A stretch of DNA of 64,000 bases from Lachnospiraceae bacterium (GTDB lineage Bacteria; Bacillota; Clostridia; Lachnospirales; Lachnospiraceae), in contig JAEETA010000005.1 in the NCBI GenBank assembly GCA_016286555.1, positions 49,502-113,501 of the forward strand, read 5' to 3'. The notes under the pieces are model-generated. The model saw only the letters and a list, made by a program, of their open reading frames with translations, did not search any database and was not told the DNA's origin. The position numbers were made by a program, and so were the translations under genes. Numbering within the stretch: the first letter of the stretch is position 1; every line of letters starts with the position of its first letter. Positions 53,425 to 63,028 of the stretch are shown here, piece by piece.

Positions 53425-53765
53425 TCAACAATCTGAAAGGAACGCTCTACTACCTGGACGAGCCCCTGCTGGACTTCGAGATCCGGGACCGGGAGCTGGT
53501 GGAGGCCCGGGACCGCAGCGACGGGAAGCTTTACCCCTGGGAACTGGCGAAGCAGGGGGTATCCTACGGCAGCTTTGTCCGCTTTTTTGATCGCCGCACC
53601 ATGCAGGAGGGCTGCATGTACTATTACGAGCATCTGCGGGCCCTGGGCATGGAGCGGATGGATTTTGACCGGTACATCCGGCTGAACAATGGGAACAATC
53701 ACCTGGACAATTACTGGGTGCGGTTTGAGGACGGCGGCGCCAGGTGTTTTGCGGAACTGAAGTGA
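53406..53765 (+). CDS. Small protein coupled to the HipA-like kinase, possible partner
   Basis: This 119-residue protein of unknown family starts inside the kinase gene (19-base overlap) after GGAGG at about 11 bases. It contains VRLINNLKGTLYYLDEPLLDFEIRDRELVEARD near the start, a Tyr/Phe-rich centre and a mixed alpha/beta character; no membrane segment or helix-turn-helix is seen. Tight coupling suggests it works with the kinase, for instance as an inhibitor, substrate or specificity subunit. This is inferred from position only. Confidence 0.7.
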   Translation: MAEVRLINNLKGTLYYLDEPLLDFEIRDRELVEARDRSDGKLYPWELAKQGVSYGSFVRFFDRRTMQEGCMYYYEHLRALGMERMDFDRYIRLNNGNNHLDNYWVRFEDGGARCFAELK

Positions 53766-53780
53766 TTTTTCCCGCTGCAA

Positions 53781-53809
53781 TTGACATTTTCCGTTTACAT
53801 AGGTAGAAT
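53781..53809 (+). promoter_or_regulatory. Promoter of the T-box-ileS transcript
   Basis: A perfect TTGACA (53781-53786) and TAGAAT (53804-53809) are separated by 17 bases; start near 53816. Confidence 0.85.
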
Positions 53810-53815
53810 AATGGA

Positions 53816-54118
53816 AAATTGAGTAACGCTATGACGAAGACAGTACCTCTTTTGGAAAGGCACAGAGAGCCGGGGATGGTGAGATCCCGGTGCGAGTACG
53901 GAGGAAGGGAAGATCACTTCCGAGCGGCCGGGTGAATTCGCAGCTCGCATTTTACGCTAAACGTTAGTAGCCCCGGACGGACAACCCCACGATACGGGGG
54001 GACCGCATCACTCCCCTGAAGGCGCCGGATACCGGCTCTCACCCAGGCAGGACGTGCGATGTAATAGGTGGTTAGCGAATGAGACCTCGCCCTATTACGG
54101 GTGGGGTCTCATTTTCTT
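53816..54118 (+). promoter_or_regulatory. Isoleucine T-box riboswitch
   Basis: This leader of about 300 bases shows Stem I features (AGAGAGCCGGGGATGGTGAGA), then GGGAAGATCACTTCCGAGC, which places the specifier codon ATC (Ile) at 53913-53915. The T-box sequence AGGTGGTTAGCGA lies at 54066-54078. Its TGGT (54069-54072) can pair with the ACCA end of uncharged tRNA-Ile. The terminator hairpin GAGACCTCGCCC/GGGTGGGGTCTC (54081-54110) and its T-run follow. Uncharged tRNA-Ile should favour antitermination and ileS expression. Confidence 0.95.
54081..54117 (+). terminator. T-box-controlled terminator before ileS
   Basis: GAGACCTCGCCC and GGGTGGGGTCTC form a 12-bp stem (two G-T pairs) around TATTAC, followed by ATTTTCTT. 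Confidence 0.92.
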
Positions 54119-54132
54119 CAAGGAGGTATCAT

Positions 54133-57100
54133 ATGTTGTACAAAGAAGTTCCTACAGATCTGCGTTTCGTGGAAAGAGAGAAGGAGGTGGAAGCCTTCTG
54201 GCGGGAGAATGACATCTTCCGCAAGAGCATGGAGGCCCGTAAGGCCGGCCCTACCTACACCTTCTATGACGGTCCTCCGACCGCCAACGGCAAGCCCCAC
54301 ATCGGTCATGTGGAGACCCGCACCATCAAGGATATGATCCCCAGATACCGTACCATGAAGGGCTACATGGTGCCCCGTAAGGCCGGCTGGGATACCCACG
54401 GACTCCCCGTGGAGCTGGAGGTTGAGAAGGCGCTGGGCCTGGACGGCAAGGAGCAGATCGAGGAATACGGTCTGGATCCCTTCATCCGCAAGTGCAAGGA
54501 GAGCGTCTGGAAATACAAGGGCATGTGGGAGGATTTCTCCGGTACCGTCGGATTCTGGGCGGATATGGACAACCCCTACGTCACCTATGAGGACAATTTC
54601 ATCGAGTCCGAGTGGTGGGCACTGAAGACCATCTGGGACAAGGGCCTGCTGTACAAGGGCTTCAAGATCGTTCCCTACTGCCCTCGCTGCGGTACCCCTC
54701 TTTCCAGCCACGAGGTGGCGCAGGGCTATAAGCTGGTCAAAGAGCGTTCCGCCATCGTCCGTTTCAAGGTAAAGGGCGAGGATGCATACTTCCTGGCATG
54801 GACCACCACCCCCTGGACCCTGCCCAGCAACGTGGCTCTGTGTATGAACCCCGTTGAGACCTACGCGAAGGTGAAGGCAGCCGACGGCTACACCTACATC
54901 ATGGCCCAGGCGCTGCTGGATACCGTTCTCGGCTCCCTGGCAGCAGAGGGCGAGAAGGCATACGAGGTGCTGGAGACCTACACCGGTAAGGAGCTGGAGG
55001 GCAAGGAGTACGAGCCTCTCTTCGCATTTGCCGGCGTTGAGGCAGAGAAGCAGAAGGGCAAGAAGGGCTTCGTCGTGATGGTAGACGACTATGTCACCAT
55101 GACGGACGGTACCGGAATCGTCCACTGCGCGCCTGCATTCGGTGAGGACGATAACCGCGTCTGCAGCCGTTACAACACTCCCTTCCTCCAGTTCGTGGAC
55201 GGCAAGGGCAACATGACCCCCGAGACGCCTTATGCGGGCACCTTCGTCAAGAAGGCAGATCCCATCATCCTGGAGGATCTGGAGAAAGAGGGCAAGCTCT
55301 TCTCCGCTCCCAAGTTTGAGCACGATTATCCCTTCTGCTGGCGCTGCGACACCCCGCTGATCTACTACGCGAGAGAGTCCTGGTACATCCGCATGACGGC
55401 GGTGAAGGATGATCTGGTAGCAAACAACAAGACCATCCACTGGATCCCCGAGTCCATCGGTACCGGCCGCTTCGGCAACTGGCTGGAGAACATCCAGGAT
55501 TGGGCCGTATCCAGAAACCGTTACTGGGGCACGCCTCTCAACATCTGGGAGTGCGCTGAGTGCGGACATCAGGATGCCATCGGCAGCCGCGCCGAGCTGG
55601 TGGAGCGCAGCGGCGATCCCAAGGCGGAGACCGTGGAGTTCCATCGTCCTTACATCGACGAGATCACCTGCAAGTGCCCTCAGTGCGGCGGCACCATGAA
55701 GCGCGTGCCCGAGGTTATCGACTGCTGGTTTGACTCCGGCGCAATGCCTTACGCACAGCATCACTATCCTTTCGAGAACAAGGAGATCTTTGAGCAGCAG
55801 TTCCCCGCAGCCTTCATTTCCGAGGCAGTGGATCAGACCAGAGGCTGGTTCTACAGTCTTCTGGCAGAGTCCACCCTGCTCTTCAACAAGGCACCTTACG
55901 AGAACGTCATCGTGCTGGGCCTGGTCCAGGACGAGAACGGTCAGAAGATGAGTAAATCCAAGGGCAACGTGGTAGATCCCTTCGAGGCCCTGGAGCAGTA
56001 CGGCGCAGACGCCATCCGCTGGTACTTCTACACCAGCGCGGCACCCTGGCTGCCCAAGCGTTTCGCGGGCGGAACGGTGCAGGAGGGTCAGAGAAAGTTC
56101 ATGGGAACTCTCTGGAACACCTACGCATTCTTCGTACTGTACGCAAACATCGACGGATTTGACGCTACGAAGTATACCCTGGAGTATGACAAGCTCTCCG
56201 TGATGGATAAGTGGCTCCTGTCCCGTCTGAACACCACCATCGGCCAGGTGGACGACCACCTGGAGAACTATCGCATCCCCGAGGCCGGCGCGGTGCTGGA
56301 GAAATTCGTGGACGACATGAGCAACTGGTACGTCCGCCGCAGCCGTGAGCGCTTCTGGGCAAAGGGCATGGAGCAGGACAAGATCAACGCTTACATGACC
56401 CTGTACACCGCACTGGTGGGCATCAGCAAGGCCAGCGCTCCCATGATCCCCTTCATGACCGAGAGCATCTATCGCAACCTGGTCTGCAGCATCGATGCAT
56501 CCGCTCCCGAGAGCATCCATCTCACCGACTATCCTACCGTGGATGAGAAGATGATCGACCGCGAGCTGGAGGAGAAGATGGAAGACGTTCTGGACGCCGT
56601 GGTCATGGGCCGCGCATGCCGGAACGCAGCAGCGGTGAAGAACCGTCAGCCCATCAGCCGCATGTTCATCCGCGCAGACTTTACTCTGGATGCATTCTTC
56701 ACCGACATCATCCGGGATGAGCTGAACGTGAAGGATGTGATCTTTACCGACGATGTGCGTGACTTTACCACCTACACCTTCAAGCCGCAGCTCCGTACCG
56801 TAGGTCCCAAGTACGGCAAGCAGCTGGGTGGCATCCAGAAACACCTGGCTTCTCTGGACGGCAACGCTGCCATGGATCAGCTGAAGGCCGAGGGCGCTTT
56901 GAAATTTGACGTGGACGGCACGGAAGTATCGCTCACCGAGGAGGATCTCCTCATCGAAATGAGCCAGAAGGAAGGCTTTGCAAGCCAGGAGGACGCTACT
57001 ATGACGGTAGTCCTGGATATGAACCTGACGGAAGAGCTCATCGAGGAAGGCTTCGCAGCCGAGATCGTTTCCAAGGTGCAGACCATGAGAAAGGATGCCG

Positions 57101-57294
57101 GCTTCAAGGTGACGGACCACATCCGTCTGTCTCTCCTGGGCAACGAGAAGCTGTCCAAAGTGGCGGAAAATAACCGCCAGATGATCTGTGACAAGGTTCT
57201 TGCGGACGAATTGAATGCGGAAAAAACGTATTCTGTCAGCAAGGAATGGAATGTAAACGGCGAGAGTGTTACAATCACGGTGGAGCAGGTGTAG
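54133..57294 (+). CDS. ileS: Isoleucyl-tRNA synthetase
   Basis: This enzyme of about 1053 residues charges tRNA-Ile and edits mischarged valine. HIGH is at 56-59 and KMSKS at 605-609. The GWDTHGLPVE segment, the WTTTPWTLPSN editing-domain signature and DCWFDSG are present. The length and the IFTDDVRDFTTYTFKPQLR type C-terminus fit the eukaryote-like class (IleS2 type), often associated with mupirocin resistance; this subclass call is inference. The ATG at 54133 has AGGAGG 6 bases upstream; the earlier in-frame start at 54079 lies in the T-box. Expression is under T-box control. Confidence 0.97.
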   Translation: MLYKEVPTDLRFVEREKEVEAFWRENDIFRKSMEARKAGPTYTFYDGPPTANGKPHIGHVETRTIKDMIPRYRTMKGYMVPRKAGWDTHGLPVELEVEKALGLDGKEQIEEYGLDPFIRKCKESVWKYKGMWEDFSGTVGFWADMDNPYVTYEDNFIESEWWALKTIWDKGLLYKGFKIVPYCPRCGTPLSSHEVAQGYKLVKERSAIVRFKVKGEDAYFLAWTTTPWTLPSNVALCMNPVETYAKVKAADGYTYIMAQALLDTVLGSLAAEGEKAYEVLETYTGKELEGKEYEPLFAFAGVEAEKQKGKKGFVVMVDDYVTMTDGTGIVHCAPAFGEDDNRVCSRYNTPFLQFVDGKGNMTPETPYAGTFVKKADPIILEDLEKEGKLFSAPKFEHDYPFCWRCDTPLIYYARESWYIRMTAVKDDLVANNKTIHWIPESIGTGRFGNWLENIQDWAVSRNRYWGTPLNIWECAECGHQDAIGSRAELVERSGDPKAETVEFHRPYIDEITCKCPQCGGTMKRVPEVIDCWFDSGAMPYAQHHYPFENKEIFEQQFPAAFISEAVDQTRGWFYSLLAESTLLFNKAPYENVIVLGLVQDENGQKMSKSKGNVVDPFEALEQYGADAIRWYFYTSAAPWLPKRFAGGTVQEGQRKFMGTLWNTYAFFVLYANIDGFDATKYTLEYDKLSVMDKWLLSRLNTTIGQVDDHLENYRIPEAGAVLEKFVDDMSNWYVRRSRERFWAKGMEQDKINAYMTLYTALVGISKASAPMIPFMTESIYRNLVCSIDASAPESIHLTDYPTVDEKMIDRELEEKMEDVLDAVVMGRACRNAAAVKNRQPISRMFIRADFTLDAFFTDIIRDELNVKDVIFTDDVRDFTTYTFKPQLRTVGPKYGKQLGGIQKHLASLDGNAAMDQLKAEGALKFDVDGTEVSLTEEDLLIEMSQKEGFASQEDATMTVVLDMNLTEELIEEGFAAEIVSKVQTMRKDAGFKVTDHIRLSLLGNEKLSKVAENNRQMICDKVLADELNAEKTYSVSKEWNVNGESVTITVEQV

Positions 57295-57336
57295 TTTCCT
57301 GTTCCCTTCACAGCGCAACGCGAAAAGGAGAAAACG

Positions 57337-59874
57337 GTGAAAAGTACAACAACGACCAAGAAAGTAAACTTTGACAAAGAGCTTTTCAAACGCAGCGTGC
57401 TTTACAATGTAAAAACGCTGTACCGCAAGACCCTGGAGGAAGCCACTCCTCAGCAGATCTTCCAGGCCGTGTCCTACGCGGTCAAGGATCAGATCGTCAT
57501 GAACTGGATGGAAACCCAGAAGGCATACGAGACCGAGGATCCCAAGACGGTCTACTACATGTCCATGGAGTTCCTGATGGGACGTGCCCTGGGCAACTCC
57601 CTCATCAACATGCAGGCCTACAAGCCCGTTCAGGAAGCCTGCAAGGAGCTGGGGCTGGATCTGAATGTCGTTGAGGATCAGGAGCCCGATGCAGCACTGG
57701 GCAACGGCGGTCTGGGCCGTTTGGCAGCCTGCTTCCTGGATTCCCTGGCCACTTTGGGATATTCCGCATACGGCTGCGGTATCCGCTACCGTTACGGCAT
57801 GTTCAAGCAGAAGATCGAGGACGGCTATCAGGTAGAGGTTCCCGACAACTGGCTTTCCGACGGCAATCCTTTTGAGCTGCGCCGCCCCGAGTACGCAAAA
57901 GAGATCAAATTCGGCGGATATGTATCCGTCAAGACCGACGAGAACGGCAGGAGCGTGTTCACGCAGCAGGATTATCAGTCTGTCCGCGCGATCCCCTATG
58001 ACCTGCCCATCGTCGGATACGGCAACGGCATCGTGAACACCCTCCGGATCTGGGATGCGGAGCCCATCGAGTGCTTCCAGCTGGATGCTTTTGACAAGGG
58101 TGACTATCAGAGATCCGTGGAGCAGGCCAACCTGGCCCGGAATATCGTTGAGGTCCTCTATCCCAACGATAACCACTATGCCGGCAAGGAGCTGCGCTTA
58201 AAGCAGCAGTACTTCTTCATCTCCGCATCCGTTCAGGAAGCTGTGGACAAGTACATGAGAAAGCATCAGGATATCAGGAAGTTCCATGAGAAGGTGACCT
58301 TCCAGCTCAACGATACCCACCCCACCGTGGCCATTGCAGAGCTGATGCGTGTCCTGATGGACGATTACTATCTGACCTGGGATGAGGCATGGGAGGTTAC
58401 CACCAAGACCTGCGCTTACACCAACCACACCATCATGTCCGAGGCACTGGAAAAATGGCCCATCGAGCTCTTCTCCAGACTCCTGCCCCGTATCTACCAG
58501 ATCGTGGAGGAGATCAACCGTCGCTTCATCCTGGAGATCCAGGACAAGTACAACAATGTCCCCGGCGTGGACGTGAACGAGAAGATCCGCAAGATGGCTA
58601 TCATCTACGACGGACAGGTGAAGATGGCACACATGGCCATTGTCGCAGGCTACTCCGTCAACGGTGTGGCAGCGCTTCACACCGAGATCCTGAAAAAGCA
58701 GGAACTCAGAGACTTCTACGAGATGTACCCCGAGAAGTTCAACAACAAGACCAACGGTATCACTCAGCGTCGTTTCCTGCTCCACGGCAACCCGCTTCTG
58801 GCAGACTGGGTCACGGATCATGTGGGTACCGAGTGGATCACCGACTTGCCTCAGATCTCCCGCCTGAAGATCTATGCGGATGATGAGAAGGCACAGCAGG
58901 AGTTCCTGAACATCAAGTATCAGAACAAGGTCCGTCTGGCAAAATACATTCTGGCACACAACGGTGTGGAGGTGGATCCCCGCTCCATCTTCGATGTGCA
59001 GGTAAAGCGTCTCCACGAGTACAAGAGACAGCTGATGAACATCCTTCATGTCATGTACCTTTACAATGAGCTGAAGGAGCATCCCGAGATGGAGTTCTAT
59101 CCCAGAACCTTCATTTTCGGTGCCAAGGCGGCAGCAGGCTATCGCAACGCAAAGCTGACCATTAAGCTGATCAACGCCGTTGCGGATGTGATCAACAACG
59201 ATCCTTCCATCGGCGGACGCATTAAGGTCATCTTCATCGAGAACTACAATGTCTCCAGCGCAGAGATCATTTTTGCTGCGGCAGATGTGTCCGAGCAGAT
59301 CTCCACCGCATCCAAGGAGGCATCCGGTACCAGTAACATGAAGTTCATGCTGAACGGTGCCCTTACCCTGGGAACCATGGACGGTGCAAACGTTGAGATC
59401 GTGGAAGAAGTGGGCGAAGAGAACGCATTTATCTTCGGACTTTCCTCCGACGAGGTCATCCGTTACGAGAATTACGGCGGCTACGATCCCATGGAGATCT
59501 TCAACAACGATCCCGACATCCGCAAAGTGCTGATGCAGCTCATCAACGGAACCTATTCCGATGACACCGAGCTTTTCCGCCCTCTGTACAACAGTCTGCT
59601 GAACACCCAGTCCACCGCAAAGGCAGACACTTACTTCATCCTGAAGGACTTCAAGTCCTATGCAGAGGCACAGCGCAGAGTGGAGGAGGCATACAAGGAC
59701 GAGAGCGGCTGGGCAAGAAGCGCCCTGATCAACATCTCTTCCAGCGGCAAGTTTACCTCCGATCGTACCATCCAGCAGTATGTGGATGAGATCTGGCATC
59801 TGGACAAGGTGGTATTAAAGCCCCAGCCCGCACCTGCAGCGCCGAAGAAGAGCACCTCTTCCGCAAGCAAGTAA
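57337..59874 (+). CDS. glgP: Glycogen/starch phosphorylase
   Basis: This 845-residue GT35 enzyme releases glucose-1-phosphate from glycogen or maltodextrins. The PLP signature EASGTSNMKFMLNGALTLGT contains the Schiff-base Lys669. MSMEFLMGRALGNSL, GNGGLGRLAACF and YEYGMFKQ-like RYRYGMFKQKI are family motifs. Start codon is GTG with AGGAG 6 bases upstream. A short Pro/Ala/Lys/Ser tail ends the protein. The gene follows ileS by 42 bases. Confidence 0.97.
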   Translation: MKSTTTTKKVNFDKELFKRSVLYNVKTLYRKTLEEATPQQIFQAVSYAVKDQIVMNWMETQKAYETEDPKTVYYMSMEFLMGRALGNSLINMQAYKPVQEACKELGLDLNVVEDQEPDAALGNGGLGRLAACFLDSLATLGYSAYGCGIRYRYGMFKQKIEDGYQVEVPDNWLSDGNPFELRRPEYAKEIKFGGYVSVKTDENGRSVFTQQDYQSVRAIPYDLPIVGYGNGIVNTLRIWDAEPIECFQLDAFDKGDYQRSVEQANLARNIVEVLYPNDNHYAGKELRLKQQYFFISASVQEAVDKYMRKHQDIRKFHEKVTFQLNDTHPTVAIAELMRVLMDDYYLTWDEAWEVTTKTCAYTNHTIMSEALEKWPIELFSRLLPRIYQIVEEINRRFILEIQDKYNNVPGVDVNEKIRKMAIIYDGQVKMAHMAIVAGYSVNGVAALHTEILKKQELRDFYEMYPEKFNNKTNGITQRRFLLHGNPLLADWVTDHVGTEWITDLPQISRLKIYADDEKAQQEFLNIKYQNKVRLAKYILAHNGVEVDPRSIFDVQVKRLHEYKRQLMNILHVMYLYNELKEHPEMEFYPRTFIFGAKAAAGYRNAKLTIKLINAVADVINNDPSIGGRIKVIFIENYNVSSAEIIFAAADVSEQISTASKEASGTSNMKFMLNGALTLGTMDGANVEIVEEVGEENAFIFGLSSDEVIRYENYGGYDPMEIFNNDPDIRKVLMQLINGTYSDDTELFRPLYNSLLNTQSTAKADTYFILKDFKSYAEAQRRVEEAYKDESGWARSALINISSSGKFTSDRTIQQYVDEIWHLDKVVLKPQPAPAAPKKSTSSASK

Positions 59875-59982
59875 CCGTACACCCGATTTTGCCCGGGCAC
59901 ATACCGCAGGGATGCCTTGCGAGAACCGCCTCCGCGGATTTCGCGCGCGCTGCCCTGCAAAACGCCCGGCTTGGAGGAAATA

Positions 59983-62280
59983 ATGATCAAATTACACGAA
60001 GGAGGCGCATACCTGGTAAAGGGGACCGAACTGATCTACGACGGTCCCGAGGCAGGCGTAGCGCTGAAATCCAAGACCGGCCTTGAGACCACTCCTCAGG
60101 AAGCCCGCACCGGTACCATGGCTTACGGCATCCTGAAGGCTCACAACACCTCCGGCAACATGGAGAAGCTGAAGATCCGCTTCGACAAGCTGACCAGCCA
60201 CGATATCACCTTTGTGGGTATCATCCAGACTGCCAGAGCGTCGGGACTGCAGAAATTCCCCATGCCCTACGTGCTGACCAACTGCCACAATTCCCTTTGT
60301 GCGGTGGGCGGTACCATCAATGAGGATGATCACATGTTCGGCCTCACCGCTGCGAAAAAGTACGGCGGTGTCTATGTGCCCCCTCACCAGGCAGTGATCC
60401 ATCAGTTTGCCAGAGAAATGCTGGCAGGCTGCGGCAAAATGATCCTGGGTTCCGATTCCCACACCCGTTACGGTGCACTGGGCACCATGGCAGTGGGCGA
60501 GGGCGGTCCCGAGCTGGTAAAGCAGCTCCTGAACCAGACCTATGACATCAATTGCCCCGGCGTGGTAGCCGTATATCTGAAGGGCAGCCCCGTGAAGGGC
60601 GTCGGCCCTCAGGATGTGGCTCTCGCCATCATCGGTGCCGTTTTTGCAAACGGCTTCGTGAAAAATAAGGTGATGGAGTTCGTTGGCCCCGGCGTGGCTA
60701 ACCTTTCCGCCGATTTCCGTATCGGCATCGATGTCATGACCACCGAGACCACCTGCCTGTCCTCCATCTGGACCACGGACAGCGAGATCGAGGACTTCTT
60801 CGAAATCCACGGCCGCAAGGAGGACTACGCACCTCTGCAGCCCGCAGATGTGGCATATTACGACGGCGTCATCGAGGTGGACCTGGACAAGGTGCGCCCC
60901 ATGATCGCTATGCCTTTCCATCCCAGCAACACCTACACCATCGAGGAGTTGAACGCAAACCTGCTGGATATCCTGGATGAGACCGAGAAACGCGCCCTGG
61001 TATCTCTGGACGGCGCAGTGGATTACCATCTGAAGGACAAGGTTGTAGGCGGTAAACTGCAGGTAGACCAGGGAATCATCGCAGGCTGTGCCGGCGGCGG
61101 ATTTGAGAATATCTGCGCCGCAGCGGACATCCTGAAAGGAAAATACATCGGATCTGACGGATTTACCTTAAGCGTATATCCCGCTTCCGTGCCCATTTAC
61201 ATGGAGCTGATCCGCAACGGCTGCGCAGCCGCCATCCTGGAGACCGGTGCGATCCTGAAAACTGCATTTTGCGGCCCCTGCTTCGGTGCAGGAGACACTC
61301 CCGCCAACAATGCCTTCAGTATCCGGCACTCCACCAGAAACTTCCCGAACCGCGAGGGCTCGAAACTCCAGAACGGCCAGATTTCTTCCGTGGCTCTCAT
61401 GGATGCCCGTTCTATCGCCGCAACCGCAGCAAACGGCGGTATCCTGACCCCTGCCACCGATTTCGACGGCGAGCTGGGCAAGTACCGTTATCACTTTGAT
61501 TCCAAGATCTACGAGAATCGTGTCTTTGATTCCAAGGGCGTTGCAGATCCCGGTGTGGAACTGCAGCTGGGTCCCAACATCAAGGACTGGCCGAAGATGG
61601 GCGCTCTTCCGGAGAACCTGGTGCTCCGTGTGGTATCCGAGATCCACGATCCCGTCACCACCACCGACGAGCTGATCCCCTCCGGCGAGACCTCTTCCTA
61701 TCGTTCCAACCCTCTGGGACTGGCAGAGTTTGCTCTGAGCCGTAAGGATCCCCTGTATGTCGGCCGTGCCAAGGAGGTGCGGAAGGCAGAGGAGGACCGC
61801 ATGGCGGGCGAGCATCCCTGCAAGAATTCTCCCTGGGTGAAGGATGTGATGGACACCGTAAAGAAGGAATTCGCAGATGCATCCAAAGACAATACCGGCT
61901 TCGGTTCCACCATTTTTGCGGTGAAGCCCGGAGACGGCTCCGCAAGAGAGCAGGCGGCTTCCTGTCAGAAGGTGCTGGGCGGCTGGGCGAACATCGCCAA
62001 CGAATATGCCACCAAGCGCTATCGTTCCAACCTGATCAACTGGGGCATGTTGCCCTTCCTGATCCCGGCAGGAGATCTGCCCTTCAAGAACCTGGACTAC
62101 CTCTTCCTGCCCGGCATACGCAAGGCAGTGGAGGAGAAGGCGGACACCATCAGCGCATACCGCGTGGATATCGCATCCGGCGCACTGGTACCCTTCACCC
62201 TGACTCTGGGCGAGCTCACCGACGAAGAGCGTCAGATCATCCTGAAAGGATGTCTCATCAATTACAACAGCGTAAGCTGA
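59983..62280 (+). CDS. Aconitase-family hydratase, YbhJ-like
   Basis: This protein of about 765 residues belongs to the aconitase superfamily of 4Fe-4S hydro-lyases. The aconitase loop [20 protein letters not shown] and the likely cluster ligands are present: one Cys in IIAGCAGGG and two in [12 protein letters not shown]. Its length and its [18 protein letters not shown] end resemble E. coli YbhJ, a putative hydratase, rather than AcnA or leucine-pathway enzymes. The ATG at 59983 has GGAGG 5 bases upstream. The substrate is unknown. The SseB-like gene follows 21 bases later. Confidence 0.85.
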   Translation: MIKLHEGGAYLVKGTELIYDGPEAGVALKSKTGLETTPQEARTGTMAYGILKAHNTSGNMEKLKIRFDKLTSHDITFVGIIQTARASGLQKFPMPYVLTNCHNSLCAVGGTINEDDHMFGLTAAKKYGGVYVPPHQAVIHQFAREMLAGCGKMILGSDSHTRYGALGTMAVGEGGPELVKQLLNQTYDINCPGVVAVYLKGSPVKGVGPQDVALAIIGAVFANGFVKNKVMEFVGPGVANLSADFRIGIDVMTTETTCLSSIWTTDSEIEDFFEIHGRKEDYAPLQPADVAYYDGVIEVDLDKVRPMIAMPFHPSNTYTIEELNANLLDILDETEKRALVSLDGAVDYHLKDKVVGGKLQVDQGIIAGCAGGGFENICAAADILKGKYIGSDGFTLSVYPASVPIYMELIRNGCAAAILETGAILKTAFCGPCFGAGDTPANNAFSIRHSTRNFPNREGSKLQNGQISSVALMDARSIAATAANGGILTPATDFDGELGKYRYHFDSKIYENRVFDSKGVADPGVELQLGPNIKDWPKMGALPENLVLRVVSEIHDPVTTTDELIPSGETSSYRSNPLGLAEFALSRKDPLYVGRAKEVRKAEEDRMAGEHPCKNSPWVKDVMDTVKKEFADASKDNTGFGSTIFAVKPGDGSAREQAASCQKVLGGWANIANEYATKRYRSNLINWGMLPFLIPAGDLPFKNLDYLFLPGIRKAVEEKADTISAYRVDIASGALVPFTLTLGELTDEERQIILKGCLINYNSVS

Positions 62281-62301
62281 TACCGGCATTGGAGGAATGC
62301 A

Positions 62302-62889
62302 ATGAGAATCAATGAAAGTGCGAGCAATCCCATGCTGGTGGGTGCCATGCAGCTTCTGAAGGCGGAGAATACGCCGGAAAATCAGAAGCTCATGACCACC
62401 GAATTGCTTGCTGCAACACTCCTGGCTCCTGCCAGGATCTTCCCGGAGCCCATCCGGAATGAGGACGGAACCCTTTCCGTTCCCGAAAAGGCACAGATCC
62501 AGTTTCCCATGCTGACTGCAACGGACGGCAAGAAGTTTTTCGTGGCCTACACCGACGAAGGCAGCATGAAGAAAAATGACGGTGATGTCGCTGCTCCCAC
62601 TCCCGAGGAATTCCGGGAATACCACATGAGCATCAATATCCGGGAATTTTTCCGGATGCTGGTGACCAAGGATCCCGCAGGGAACGAAAGCCCCTGCAGC
62701 GGTGTGGTGATCAATCCATTCAACGAGAACATCGTGGTCTCCAAGCAGATGGCTCTAGCCATCATGCAGCAGGAGATGGAGCTGGCAAAAAAGCGCATCG
62801 AAAACGGGCAGGAGGGTGCCATGGCAAAACGCCCCGAGCCCGGTAACATCATCCGTTTCCCGGGGATCCCCCGTCCGGATGAGGATTAA
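62302..62889 (+). CDS. SseB family protein
   Basis: This 195-residue protein matches the SseB (enhanced serine sensitivity) type: LLAATLLAPARIFPEP, IQFPMLTATDGKKFFVAYTD and VINPFNENIVVSKQMA. The family has a small alpha/beta domain of unknown biochemical role, found singly or fused in many Bacillota. GGAGG precedes the ATG. It probably shares a transcript with the YbhJ-like gene and is followed by a terminator. Confidence 0.8.
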   Translation: MRINESASNPMLVGAMQLLKAENTPENQKLMTTELLAATLLAPARIFPEPIRNEDGTLSVPEKAQIQFPMLTATDGKKFFVAYTDEGSMKKNDGDVAAPTPEEFREYHMSINIREFFRMLVTKDPAGNESPCSGVVINPFNENIVVSKQMALAIMQQEMELAKKRIENGQEGAMAKRPEPGNIIRFPGIPRPDED

Positions 62890-62913
62890 GAAAACCGCAT
62901 AAAGAGCCGATAT

Positions 62914-62953
62914 AGAGAGTACGAGAGCCGAGCGGCCGACGTGCTCTCTTTTT
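62914..62953 (+). terminator. Terminator after the SseB-like gene
   Basis: AGAGAGTACG and CGTGCTCTCT form a 10-bp stem (one G-T pair) around a 16-base loop that itself contains GCCG/CGGC, followed by TTTTT. Confidence 0.85.
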
Positions 62954-63028
62954 CAATTTGCAAAATCCTAAACCATGGAAGGCAAAAACTGACACAGAAG
63001 GACCTGTGGGGAAGGAGAAAGGGACAGA

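Noticed and set aside
54118..58176. Very long minus-strand open frame (1352 codons) opposite ileS and glgP
   Set aside because: It is the reverse shadow of two certain genes with strong codon bias; the plus-strand products have all catalytic motifs, and the minus frame has no recognisable domain or ribosome-binding site.
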